NCBI RefSeq assembly: GCF_009176545.1
Contig: NZ_VTOJ01000002.1
Location: forward strand, 1,612,001-1,676,000
Origin: Salinigranum salinum
GTDB taxonomy: Archaea; Halobacteriota; Halobacteria; Halobacteriales; Haloferacaceae
Length of the DNA stretch: 64,000 bases
Reading direction: 5' to 3'
This document shows, one piece after another, positions 1 through 8,636 of this stretch. The translations under genes and the position numbers were made by a program. How positions within the stretch are numbered: position 1 is the stretch's first letter; each line of letters starts with the position of its first letter. The notes beneath the pieces are model-generated. The model was not told the origin of the DNA, ran no database searches, and saw only the letters and a program-made list of their open reading frames with translations.

Positions 1-2050
1 TACTGCCGACGCCGGTGAACGCCGGCCCGCCCCAGGTCTCCGTCGCCCCCATCTCCTCGAGGATCTCGACGATCTGCTCGCGGAAGAACTCGTGGAGCCT
101 GCGCTCGTTCTCGCGCAGGTCGTACGTGATCCGCAGCACGGGCATCCCCTCGCCACTCTCGTCGACGTGTTCCGGATCCAGTTCGATGTAGTTCGTCGCG
201 TACGGGAGGTTCGTCGACTGGAGTCGCACGGCCGCCCAGTGGTTCCACTCGCGCAGGTGGTCTTTGTACTCCCGGCCCCAGCGTGGGACGTCCGCCGGCA
301 GCGACTCCTGGCTGATCTCGATCGGCAGGTACTGGGGCTCGGCACTCAGGGTGGCGCCGCCGACGAAGCCGTGTTCGACCGAGTCGAACTCGTCGGAGAG
401 GTAGTCGTCGAGGATCACGCTCTGGGCGGCGGGTCCGGTGTGGCGGTTCCACACCTCGTCCGGCACGTAGCCGCTCACGTCGGAGAACATCTTCGTCATG
501 AAGTGGTTGCCGACCTGTCCGGTGTTGTTGCCGAGGCCGTCGGGGTGGTGTTCGTCCGTCGAGGTCAAAAGCAGCCGGACGTTCTCGAAGGTGTATGAGC
601 AGAGGACGACGGCCTTCGCGTCCTGTCGGCGTCGCGTCCCGTTCGCGTCGACGTACTCGACGCCGCAGGCGTCGCCGTCCTCGTCGGTGAGGATCTCCAC
701 GACTCTGCAGTGCGTCCGCAGGTCGAAGTTCCCGGTTTCGAGCGCCCGGGGGACGTGGGTCTGCCCTGGGTGCCACTTGGCGTCGTTGAACGGACCGAAC
801 CCGTTGTTCCACGCGGTGTAGGTCGTCGCCGCTCGGCCATCGTACGGTTCGCTGTTCACGCCGACCGGGACCGGGAAGGGGGTGAGTCCCATCTCCTCGG
901 TGACCTCTTTGAACGCCTCGCCGATCTTGTGAGGCCGGAGCGGGGGGTTCGGGAGCGGTTCGCTCCGCTCGACGTACGGGTTGTCGTCGCCGCCCGAGAC
1001 GCCGATCTCCTGCTCGGCGCGGGTGTAGTACGGTTCGAGGTCCTCGTAACTCAGCGGCCAGTCCGCGAGCGTGCAGTCGTCCGGCAGGACGTCCTCGCCC
1101 CAGCGTTCCTCGACGTACGAGCGCTCGCGGAAGTGGTGTGGGTGGAAACGCCGGAGCCACGCCCCGTAGTGGATGACCGAACCGCCGACGCTGTTCATCA
1201 TCCGACCGAGCGAGAACGACGCATCCCGGGTGTCTTCATCCTCGTCCCGGCGCCACCGGGGCGTCTCGGCGTCGAACTTCTTGCCCATATCGGCACGACA
1301 GTAGTACGACGAACCGAGTTCGTCCGGCAGGAAGTCGCCCTCGGTCCGGTACGGCCCTGCCTCGTACGCGACGACGTCGAGGCCGGCCTCCGCGAGGATG
1401 GGTGCGACCATCCCACCCATCGCGCCGACCCCGACCATCGCGACGTCGGCCTCGTCGGCCGGCGGCTTCCCGCCGGCCTGTGGGTCGAACCCCTCGATGT
1501 CCGGCGGGCCACCGCCGCCCGCGTCGTCGGGGTCGTAGCCGAGGTCGGCCATCGACTGGTACTCGCCGCCCTTGGTCACGGGTTCGTCCGAGAGGTTCTC
1601 CGCCGCGGAGTTCTCCAGGGAGACGCCCGGATGGCCCAGCACCTTCCAACCCTTCTTCTCCCGGTTCCCGCCGTACGCCGGGTCGGCGAACAGCCCCTCG
1701 GTCAGATGCTGGTGGAGCAGATCGAAGAACGTCTCCTGCGGCGGCGTGTGGAAGTCGTCGAGCTCGCCCGCCTCGAGGCGAGCGATCAGACTGTCCTGCT
1801 GCTCGGGCGGACAGTCCGCGAACGGAACGCCGTACGTCTCCGTCGCGTTCCGGTCCAGCGCGTCGAGTCCGAGGCGGTAGGCGCGCTGTTGCTCGGCGTA
1901 CGCGTCGTTGAGTGCGCGATCGACGTACCGGGTGGCACCGATCTCCGTCGCACCGGGGTCCTCGTCGGCCGGGAACATCCGCTCGAACAGCGCGGATACC
2001 GTCCGGGCCTGATGTCGATTGAACGTTATGAGTGTGTCAGGGAGACGCAT
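1..2050 (-). CDS. GMC-family flavin oxidoreductase with fused gluconate-dehydrogenase-type small-subunit domain (partial, C-terminus cut by window edge)
   Basis: Reading back from an ATG at 2050, the frame stays open for 683 codons to the window edge. Residues 1 to about 145 resemble the small subunit of membrane gluconate 2-dehydrogenases: LFERMFPADED near residue 21 and FADPAYGGN near 121. The flavin part follows a Gly/Pro-rich linker and starts with a dinucleotide-binding loop, GVGAMG, at residues 207-212. The GMC family oxidises alcohols, polyols or sugars with FAD. A fused small subunit suggests that two partners of an electron-transfer complex are made as one chain. The substrate cannot be read from the sequence. 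A TTTAA box near 2088 leaves room for a leader of about a dozen bases. The neighbours are acyl-CoA and organic-acid genes, so a catabolic role is likely. Confidence 0.88.
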   Translation of the reverse strand, partial: MRLPDTLITFNRHQARTVSALFERMFPADEDPGATEIGATRYVDRALNDAYAEQQRAYRLGLDALDRNATETYGVPFADCPPEQQDSLIARLEAGELDDFHTPPQETFFDLLHQHLTEGLFADPAYGGNREKKGWKVLGHPGVSLENSAAENLSDEPVTKGGEYQSMADLGYDPDDAGGGGPPDIEGFDPQAGGKPPADEADVAMVGVGAMGGMVAPILAEAGLDVVAYEAGPYRTEGDFLPDELGSSYYCRADMGKKFDAETPRWRRDEDEDTRDASFSLGRMMNSVGGSVIHYGAWLRRFHPHHFRERSYVEERWGEDVLPDDCTLADWPLSYEDLEPYYTRAEQEIGVSGGDDNPYVERSEPLPNPPLRPHKIGEAFKEVTEEMGLTPFPVPVGVNSEPYDGRAATTYTAWNNGFGPFNDAKWHPGQTHVPRALETGNFDLRTHCRVVEILTDEDGDACGVEYVDANGTRRRQDAKAVVLCSYTFENVRLLLTSTDEHHPDGLGNNTGQVGNHFMTKMFSDVSGYVPDEVWNRHTGPAAQSVILDDYLSDEFDSVEHGFVGGATLSAEPQYLPIEISQESLPADVPRWGREYKDHLREWNHWAAVRLQSTNLPYATNYIELDPEHVDESGEGMPVLRITYDLRENERRLHEFFREQIVEILEEMGATETWGGPAFTGVGS

Positions 2051-2241
2051 GCTCGTGTTGTGCGTGCAACGTACGAGCCGATTGATTAAACGTTGTCGGT
2101 GAGTTCGGTTCGTGGAGTGGACGGACGACGGTGGCGGCATCGTCGACCGCGGTCGCTGCGCACGACCGAGAGAGAGGGGTGCGTGTGCCAGGAGACGAAC
2201 GTACCGACGAGCGTCGGCGTCGACAGACGAGCTGGGGGTGA

Positions 2242-2279
2242 TCGGAGAGCTGGCGGGTGGTCGGAGAGCTGGCGGGTGG
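2242..2279. repeat. Two perfect tandem copies of a 19-bp unit
   Basis: The unit TCGGAGAGCTGGCGGGTGG occurs twice head to tail in the 269-bp spacer between the GMC gene and the CoA-transferase gene. No palindrome or coding reading explains it. It may be a replication-slippage product or a repeated protein-binding site. Confidence 0.85.
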
Positions 2280-2319
2280 CCGAGAGGCCACGAGGCGTCC
2301 GTTCCCGAACGACGATCCG

Positions 2320-3492
2320 TCAGTCGTCCACCGAGGACGACGCGAGGTCGGCCGGATAGCCCAGTTCCTCGAGGACCTCCGCCGTATGTTCGCCGGCGCG
2401 TGGCGGATGTCGCCGGATCGACGGGGGCGTCTCGCTCAGTCGGAGCGGCATGCCGGTGACGGTGAGCTCGCCGAGCGTCGGGTGGTCGATGGTCTTGATC
2501 ATGTCGTTGTCCCGGACCTGCGGGTCCTCGAGCACCTCGGGGAGGTCCTTGACCGGCCCACACCAGACGTCGTGTTCGATGAGCTGCTCCATCCACGCGT
2601 CCGTGGTGTCCGTCTCGAGGACGTCGGCGACGTGTGCCATGATCTCGTCGCGCCGCTCGTACGCCTCCTCCCACGTCGACACGTCGGTGATCTCGTCGAT
2701 CCCGAGTATCTCGCCGAGCTCCGAGGGGAGCACGAGCGAGAGCACGATGTGGCCGTCGGCGGTCTCGTACACCCCGTAGGGAGCCGGGTGGTAGAGGTTG
2801 CCGAGCCCGTGTTCGCCACGATCGAGTTCCGCGCCCGTGTTGGCGTACGTCGACAGTTCCTGGAGCTGGAGGTCGACCGTCGCGCTGAGGAGGTCGCCCT
2901 CGATCCGCTGTCCCTCGCCGGTCCGGTCGCGGTAGTGTAGCGCCGCGAGGATCCCGAACGCGAGGTACGTCGCCGAGTGGAGATCGGCGATGGCGACCCC
3001 CTGTGGCGTCGGGAGGTCGTCGCGGTCGCCGGTGATGCTCATCAGACCGCCCATCCCCTGGATGATGAGGTCCTGCCCCGGCCGGTCGACGTACGGACCC
3101 GACGAGCCGAAGCCGGACGCGCTCGCGTAGATGAGTCCGGGATTCCGCTCGGAGAGCTCCTCGTACCCGAAGCCGAGTCGGTCCATCACGCCGGGGCGGA
3201 AGTTCTCGAGGACGACGTCCGCCTCCTCGCAGAGGTCGTAGAGCACCGCGCGGTGGTCGTCGTCCTTGATGTCGAGTTCGACGCTCCGTTTGTTGCGGTT
3301 GAAGACCTGAAACTGGAGGCTCTCCCCGTCGCGATAGCCGTTGGCCATCGAGAAGTGACGCATCCACTCCCCACCGGGCCGTTCGATCTTGAGGACCTCG
3401 GCACCGAGATCCGCGAGCATCTGCGTCGCGACCGGACCCTGGGCGATCTGCCCGAAGCTTACGACCGTGATGTCGTCGAGTGCGGCTGGCAT
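2320..3492 (-). CDS. CaiB/BaiF (class III) CoA-transferase
   Basis: This 390-residue protein has the usual length and fold markers of class III CoA-transferases, which move CoA between carboxylic acids. Near the N-terminus it has VATQMLADLGAEVLKIERPGG, with NRNKRSVELD at about 65-74. Asp141, in RPGQD, is at the position of the catalytic aspartate that carries the acyl group in the family. The start at 3492 gives the typical family N-terminus, while the upstream extension of the frame is low-complexity. It lies near an acyl-CoA ligase and a LarA-like protein, so it probably activates an organic acid. The acid itself is not evident. Confidence 0.92.
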   Translation of the reverse strand: MPAALDDITVVSFGQIAQGPVATQMLADLGAEVLKIERPGGEWMRHFSMANGYRDGESLQFQVFNRNKRSVELDIKDDDHRAVLYDLCEEADVVLENFRPGVMDRLGFGYEELSERNPGLIYASASGFGSSGPYVDRPGQDLIIQGMGGLMSITGDRDDLPTPQGVAIADLHSATYLAFGILAALHYRDRTGEGQRIEGDLLSATVDLQLQELSTYANTGAELDRGEHGLGNLYHPAPYGVYETADGHIVLSLVLPSELGEILGIDEITDVSTWEEAYERRDEIMAHVADVLETDTTDAWMEQLIEHDVWCGPVKDLPEVLEDPQVRDNDMIKTIDHPTLGELTVTGMPLRLSETPPSIRRHPPRAGEHTAEVLEELGYPADLASSSVDD

Positions 3493-3684
3493 TGCGTGAG
3501 CGTGTGAACCGACCGAAATAGGCTTTTCCCTCGCCTCACCCCTCCGGCGCCTCCCGTCGTGGAGTGATCGGCTCCCGTCGGAGGCTGATTCACTCCGGCT
3601 GAAGGGCAGCGTCCGGGGCGACACCCGGCGTGTTCGACACGGCGAGGAACGGTCGGAATCGGGGTCGTCACACCGCGGAGACAG

Positions 3685-3691
3685 TTTTATA
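3685..3691 (+). promoter_or_regulatory. TATA box for the LarA-like gene
   Basis: TTTTATA lies about 28 bases before the ATG at 3716. This spacing puts the transcription start at or next to the start codon, so the mRNA is probably leaderless. Confidence 0.6.
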
Positions 3692-3715
3692 CCGAAACCT
3701 CCCGACGGTCGAACC

Positions 3716-5065
3716 ATGCCGACCGACCAACACGCGCACGGCCTCTCGGTGTCGGAGGAGGTCATCGTCGACGCCTGCGGCGACCTGCGCCTCCCCGAGA
3801 TGGGAGTCATCGAACAGCTCTGGGAGACGGATCCGATCGCACCCGACGACGTCAGTGCGGCGGCCGCCGCAGCCGTCGAGTCGCTCTCGTTCGCGGACGT
3901 CCCCGACGGCGGCGAGGTGGCGCTGGGTGTGGGGAGCCGCGGCATCGCGAACCTGGGGGCCATCGTCGCGGGGGTCGTCGACGCGCTCGAAGACGCCGGC
4001 TACGAGCCGTTCGTCTTCCCAGCGATGGGGAGTCACGGCGGGGCGACGGCCCAGGGCCAGACCGAGATGCTGAACGAACTCGGCGTCTCCGAGGCGAGCG
4101 TGGGGTGTGAGATCCGTTCGAGCATGGAGGTCGTCGAGGTGGGTCGGACGCCGGACCGCGACGTCCCCGTCGTCGCCGACGCCAACGCGGCGAGCGCGGA
4201 CGCCATCCTCCCGATCAACCGCGTCAAACCCCACACCGACTTCGACGGCACCGTCGAGAGCGGCCTCTCGAAGATGCTCGTCATCGGCATGGGAAAACAG
4301 CGCGGCGCGAAGATCGCCCACGAGTGGGCGGTCGACTGGTCGTTCCGGCGGATGATCCCCGAGATCACCGAACAGTTGCTCGACTCGCTCCCCATCGTCG
4401 GGGGGGTCGCCATCGTCGAGGATCAGCACGACGACACGACGCTGATCGAGGGCGTCCCCCCGAGCGGCTTCCTCGACCGCGAGAAGGAGCTGCTCGAGCT
4501 GGCGTACGACGTGATGCCGACGCTCCCGTTCGACGAGCTCGACGTGGTCGTCTTCGACAGACAGGGCAAGGACGTCAGCGGCCAGGGGATGGATACGAAC
4601 GTCATCGGTCGCCGCCCGTTCTCGATCAACGAGCCCGCGCCCGAACGGCCCGAGATCAAGCGAATCTACACGCGCGGACTGACCGAGACCACCCACGGCA
4701 ACGCGATGGGCGTCGGCTCCGCCGACGTCGTCCACGAGTCGATCGCCGCCGAAATCGACGCGCCGACCACGCTGATCAACGCGCTCACGGCGAGCACCAT
4801 CCGCGGCGTGAAGCTTCCCCCGGTCGTCGAGACCGACCGCGCGGGGCTCATCGCCGCGCTGTCGACTATCGGCGTCGTCGATCCGGAAACCGTGCGCGTG
4901 CTCCGGGCTGGCGACACGATGCACCTCCACCGGCTGTACGCGTCGACTGCACTGGTCGAGGCCGCCCGGGGGCGCGACGACCTCCGCGTCGTCGAGGAAC
5001 CGTCGCCGATCGAGTTCGACGACGGGCAGTTCCGCGCGCCGTCGTTGCGAGAACGACCCCGCTGA
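3716..5065 (+). CDS. LarA-like (DUF2088) protein, probable nickel-pincer-dependent isomerase
   Basis: This 449-residue protein belongs to the lactate-racemase-like superfamily. Visible signatures are GVGSRG (71-76), GSHGGATAQGQ (105-115), NRVKPHTDF (168-176) and a glycine-rich GMGKQRGAK stretch (191-199). LarA enzymes use a nickel-pincer nucleotide to racemise or epimerise 2-hydroxy acids by hydride transfer. This sequence is closer to the broad group of uncharacterised LarA homologues than to lactate racemase itself, so the substrate is unknown. A larE gene lies in the same window at 42.3 kb. The flanking CoA-transferase and acyl-CoA ligase suggest that a hydroxy acid is isomerised and then activated or degraded. 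The gene is probably transcribed alone, and it converges on the ligase gene with a 43-bp gap. Confidence 0.8.
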   Translation: MPTDQHAHGLSVSEEVIVDACGDLRLPEMGVIEQLWETDPIAPDDVSAAAAAAVESLSFADVPDGGEVALGVGSRGIANLGAIVAGVVDALEDAGYEPFVFPAMGSHGGATAQGQTEMLNELGVSEASVGCEIRSSMEVVEVGRTPDRDVPVVADANAASADAILPINRVKPHTDFDGTVESGLSKMLVIGMGKQRGAKIAHEWAVDWSFRRMIPEITEQLLDSLPIVGGVAIVEDQHDDTTLIEGVPPSGFLDREKELLELAYDVMPTLPFDELDVVVFDRQGKDVSGQGMDTNVIGRRPFSINEPAPERPEIKRIYTRGLTETTHGNAMGVGSADVVHESIAAEIDAPTTLINALTASTIRGVKLPPVVETDRAGLIAALSTIGVVDPETVRVLRAGDTMHLHRLYASTALVEAARGRDDLRVVEEPSPIEFDDGQFRAPSLRERPR

Positions 5066-5108
5066 GGGCGACAGGGGGTCGACCGTGGTGCTGTGACGGC
5101 GACGCGGC

Positions 5109-6701
5109 TCACAGCTCGCCGTCGACCCGGGCGCGTGCGATCGATCGGAGTTTCGACGTCTGTATCTTGCCGGTGCCGCCGAGGGGGAGTTCCGCCGCGA
5201 AGAAGACCCGTCGCGGGTGGGCGTACGCCGGCCCGCGGTCGAGCGCGTACCCCTTGAGTTCGGCTTCCGACACGGGAGTCGCTCGGACGACGAACGCGAC
5301 GGGTGCCTCGCCCTTCTCGGCGTGTGGGACGGCGACCACGGCGACGTCCTCGACGGCGTCGTGGGTCAGGAGCAGGTCCTCCACCTCGGCCGGGTAGAGG
5401 TTCTCGCCGCCGACGACCAGCATGTCGTCGAGTCGTCCGACGACGTAGTGGTAGCCCGCCGCGTCCTTCCGAACGAGGTCACCGGTGTGGAGGACCCGCC
5501 GCCCGTCGCGGAGCTCGAACGCCGCCCGGGTGGCCGCCGGTCGGTCGTGGTAGCGCCCGAGGCCGGGACTGGCGACCAGCAGTTCGCCCGGTTCGCCGGG
5601 CGGGCAGGTCTCGCCGGTCTCGGGGTCGACGATCTCGGTCTCGACGCCGGGGAGGGCGACACCCGCGCTCCCGACCTTCCGGGAGCCCGTCCGTGGCGAG
5701 TGCGTCACGACCGGCCCACCCTCGGTGAGCCCGTACACCTCCAGCAGGTCGGCGTCGAACGTCTCGGAGAACGAGTCGACGAGCGACGCCGGGACGGGCG
5801 CGCTCCCGCAACTCGCCCACGTCATGGAGGAGACGTCGTGCGCGTCGAGCGCCGACGCGTCGGCGACGAGTCGCTTGTAAATCGCCGGCACGCCGGTCAT
5901 GTAGGTGACGTCGTAGGTGTCGATGGCCGCGACGACGGCCGCGCTGTCGAACTCCGGCACCAGCACCACGGTCCCACCACGGTGGAGCATCGGTTTCACG
6001 ACGCCCGTCATCGCGTTCTTGTGGTACAGCGGGGTGACGACGAGTCCCCGGTCGTCGGCGTCCAGATCGAGGTGGTCGGTGAACGCGGTCGTACACCACG
6101 AGACGCCGCCGTGGGTGAGAACGACCCCCTTTGGACGGCCCGTCGAGCCGCTCGTGTACGGCTGGATCGCCGGATCGTCGGCCGAGACCGCGACGGGCGC
6201 GCGCTCGTCGGCGGCCGCCGGCAGGCGTTCCGTGAGTGCGACCACGCGCGTTTCGGAGAGGGAACACGCCTCGGGGGAGCCGTCCACGACGACCGTCTCG
6301 ACGCCCGCAGCGTCGTCGAGCACCGCGTCGACGGCGTCGGGGACGGAGGGACCGGGGCGCACGACGGCGAGCGACGCCCCGGAGTCGTCGACGATCGCGG
6401 AGAGCTTCTCGCGGCGGAGCTGGAGGTTGATCGGGACGGGGACCGCACCGAGACGAGCGACGGCGAGCAGCGTGACGAGGTACCGGACATCGTTCGGGGA
6501 GAACGCGAGGACGCGGTCGTCGCGTCCGACACCCAGATCGGCCAGAACGTTCGCCACCCGAGCGACGCGTGTGGCGAACCCACCGTACGAGAGACGCTCG
6601 TCGGTCTCGCCATCGACGAGCGCCGTGCGATCGGGGTCGCTGGCGGCGACTGGGTCGTGGACCGCCCCGAGGTTGCGTTCTGTCGCCCTGTCGTGTGGCA
6701 T
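5109..6701 (-). CDS. AMP-forming acyl-CoA synthetase / ligase
   Basis: This 530-residue protein is of the ANL superfamily, which makes an acyl-adenylate from ATP and then an acyl-CoA. The P-loop-like motif YTSGSTGRPKG is at 182-192. It is followed by YGLTEGG, TGDLVRKDAAGYHYVVGRLDD and the C-terminal catalytic Lys512 in GGTGKIQTSKL. The ATG at 6701 gives a family-like N-terminus; the frame continues upstream without recognisable homology. A TTTGA-containing weak box lies about 32 bases upstream. The substrate is not determined, but a short, medium or aromatic acid fits the neighbours. Confidence 0.92.
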   Translation of the reverse strand: MPHDRATERNLGAVHDPVAASDPDRTALVDGETDERLSYGGFATRVARVANVLADLGVGRDDRVLAFSPNDVRYLVTLLAVARLGAVPVPINLQLRREKLSAIVDDSGASLAVVRPGPSVPDAVDAVLDDAAGVETVVVDGSPEACSLSETRVVALTERLPAAADERAPVAVSADDPAIQPYTSGSTGRPKGVVLTHGGVSWCTTAFTDHLDLDADDRGLVVTPLYHKNAMTGVVKPMLHRGGTVVLVPEFDSAAVVAAIDTYDVTYMTGVPAIYKRLVADASALDAHDVSSMTWASCGSAPVPASLVDSFSETFDADLLEVYGLTEGGPVVTHSPRTGSRKVGSAGVALPGVETEIVDPETGETCPPGEPGELLVASPGLGRYHDRPAATRAAFELRDGRRVLHTGDLVRKDAAGYHYVVGRLDDMLVVGGENLYPAEVEDLLLTHDAVEDVAVVAVPHAEKGEAPVAFVVRATPVSEAELKGYALDRGPAYAHPRRVFFAAELPLGGTGKIQTSKLRSIARARVDGEL

Positions 6702-6883
6702 AGCGCCACGTTGCGGGACGCGGGTCAAATGTGTTTCTCCCTGGCTCCCGGGACGTCGGGAGGACCACGGGATGCGTGGGGGGACGGGACGAGTGGATGG
6801 GGGTCGAGCGTACCATCGGCGCGCAGGTCGCAAACCATCCGGAACTCGCCGTCGTCGGTCGACGGCCCGGCCGAGAGACCGTT

Positions 6884-6898
6884 TTCGAGTGTAACGAA
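6884..6898. promoter_or_regulatory. Operator-like site with TTCG/CGAA arms
   Basis: TTCGAGTGTAACGAA has 4-base inverted arms around a 7-base centre. The core AGTGTAACGAA recurs with one change as AGTATAACGAA at 7378-7388. The two copies flank the broken IclR-type gene, and this one lies in the spacer upstream of the acyl-CoA ligase. Binding by an IclR-type regulator is inference. Confidence 0.3.
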
Positions 6899-6936
6899 CG
6901 CACGCGAGGTATTCCGAACGACACTGCCCACGCAGG

Positions 6937-7425
6937 ATGCCGAAAGCAAAGAGCCCGATCGAATCGACGAAGCCGACCGTTCGCATCATCGGGAAGCTGA
7001 AACGGCTCGATGGGGCGACGATCTCCGAACTCGACGGCCACCTCGACATGCGCTTTCTCGAAGCGGGACCGTTCGCCCGGCACCGTCGACAGATATACGA
7101 GGCCGCCAGGGCCGAGATGACGGGACCCGCCGGGGAGACCAGTGAACTGGCGAACCTCGTCGTCGAGGAACACGGGTGCGGTGTCTACATCCACCGGGCG
7201 TCCGGCGAGCGGGCGGTCAAGGTCGACTCCTTCACCGGACAGCGAGCCTACCTGCACAACACGGCACTCGGCAGGGCGATCCTGTCTCGTCTCCTCAGGC
7301 TCGAGAACGAGACGGTGCGGTATTCGTCTCCGCACGAGAACCAAAATCCGAAACCGTGTGGACGCGATCGATCGTTCAGTATAACGAATAGATTCGTCCG
7401 AGAGACACGGTGGACTCGTCGGTGA
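6937..7425 (+). pseudogene. Decayed IclR-family transcriptional regulator
   Basis: The open frame encodes 162 residues, whereas IclR regulators are usually about 250. The start of the winged helix is present (STKPTVRIIGKLKRLDGATISELDGHLD). It then jumps straight into the linker motif MRFLEAG, so roughly 35 residues of recognition helix and wing are missing without a frame change. The effector-domain start is well preserved (LANLVVEEHG, GVYIHRASGERAVKVDSF, YLHNTALGRAIL). Similarity ends near residue 128, and the tail is unrelated. Without the recognition helix it should not bind DNA normally. It was probably the regulator of the adjacent acid-activation genes. A short, still translated effector-binding protein cannot be excluded. 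Confidence 0.75.
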
Positions 7426-8636
7426 CCGACGTCTCGTCGTCGAAGCGAGCGGTTCCGATTCTCACGTGTGGTCGCTGGGGGCCACTCGTCGACTCCTCAT
7501 TACACCCGTACAGACGTAATAGATCACGTTGGACACCCCCGGTTCCAGTAGAGCGGCGTCCGCCGCTGATCGGAGCGGGCGAGAGTGATGCCGCGCGGCC
7601 AGTGGGATCGCTGCGACGTGAGGGCACGCTCCCGGCTGGTCACGACCGAACGGACAGCCGGTCACGCCGTACAGCGATGCAGCGGGTCCGTGACCGGTTC
7701 ACGTCGGACCGCCAGCGCGATCGTGGCGACTCTGACCGGACCCCGTTCGCCGGATCCTGTGCAGGGACGCGGCGCATGATATCCGAGTTCGAAACCGATG
7801 ATAGCACGCCTGAGTGGCCGGAAGGGGGAGAGATCGAGGACGGCAAGACTGCGAACGGAGTCGGCGCTGGTCGCCCGTCCGAGGGGGATCGAGTGGGATG
7901 AAAACGACGGTCGTACGAACCGGATACCGTCGACGTCGACCTGTTTCGGTGCGCACTGAACGGGAACTGTGGGGAGAACTAATTGTACTTGTACCGGCGT
8001 CAATAGACCGACCAATCTCCTCACGGCCGTACCGCTCGCGGGCAGGGGATCGACGTTCCCGTTCGTGACACGCCCTGAAATATAATTTCTTTGGTGTTTT
8101 TGTCTAAGTAGCAGATATAATATACTTGCGGTGGCCGTCCGTCGGCGGCAGCCTGTACCCCCGATGCCGGGGACGTGTGCGACTGAACGGTGCTCGACGA
8201 TTCGATCGGTGACGGTTCTCGTCCGGGCTAAGTCGACGTTCAGCACGTGCTGGACGACGTGTTCGAGACACCGACGAGCCGATCGGGAGAAAGAGAACGA
8301 CGCGAGAACGTGCCGAGACACGACGTGCAGGCCGTTTCGTATCGGTCGACACCCCCCGATCGGAGAGATACGTCGACGGAGGGACGACGAGTCAATCCGA
8401 TACGCCCACCGACATATCTTGCTAAATGCTAGTTAAGAAATCTTATAGTTCGAGGACGGCGGACGCCGGATGTCGTCGGAGCGGCTCGCGTCGGAGTCGT
8501 CACGGTGGAGAGGCCAGGATCGAACGGCGGGCCACGGACGGAGCCGACGACGGGCGGTCGTCGGTCGATCGCAGTCCGGTCCGTACGGACGGACTGACCG
8601 ACCGATTCTTACGCTCCGGCCGACACACTACGTCGT
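7426..8636. other. 1.2-kb region without recognisable genes
   Basis: No frame here has family motifs or convincing haloarchaeal codon use. Base composition fluctuates, with an AT-rich patch at about 8078-8130 and another at about 8415-8450. The operator-like core AGTATAACGAA sits just upstream at 7378-7388. The stretch follows directly on the truncated regulator, so it may be a scar of an old insertion or deletion. I see no terminal inverted repeats or transposase fragment. Confidence 0.6.

Noticed and set aside
5217..7145. A 642-codon open frame on the plus strand
   Set aside because: It is antisense to the acyl-CoA ligase, and long antisense frames are expected in GC-rich haloarchaeal DNA.
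7662..8321. A 219-codon minus-strand frame in the 7.4-8.6 kb gap
   Set aside because: It has no family motif, an unusual composition for a halophile (few acidic residues) and no promoter at a fitting distance.
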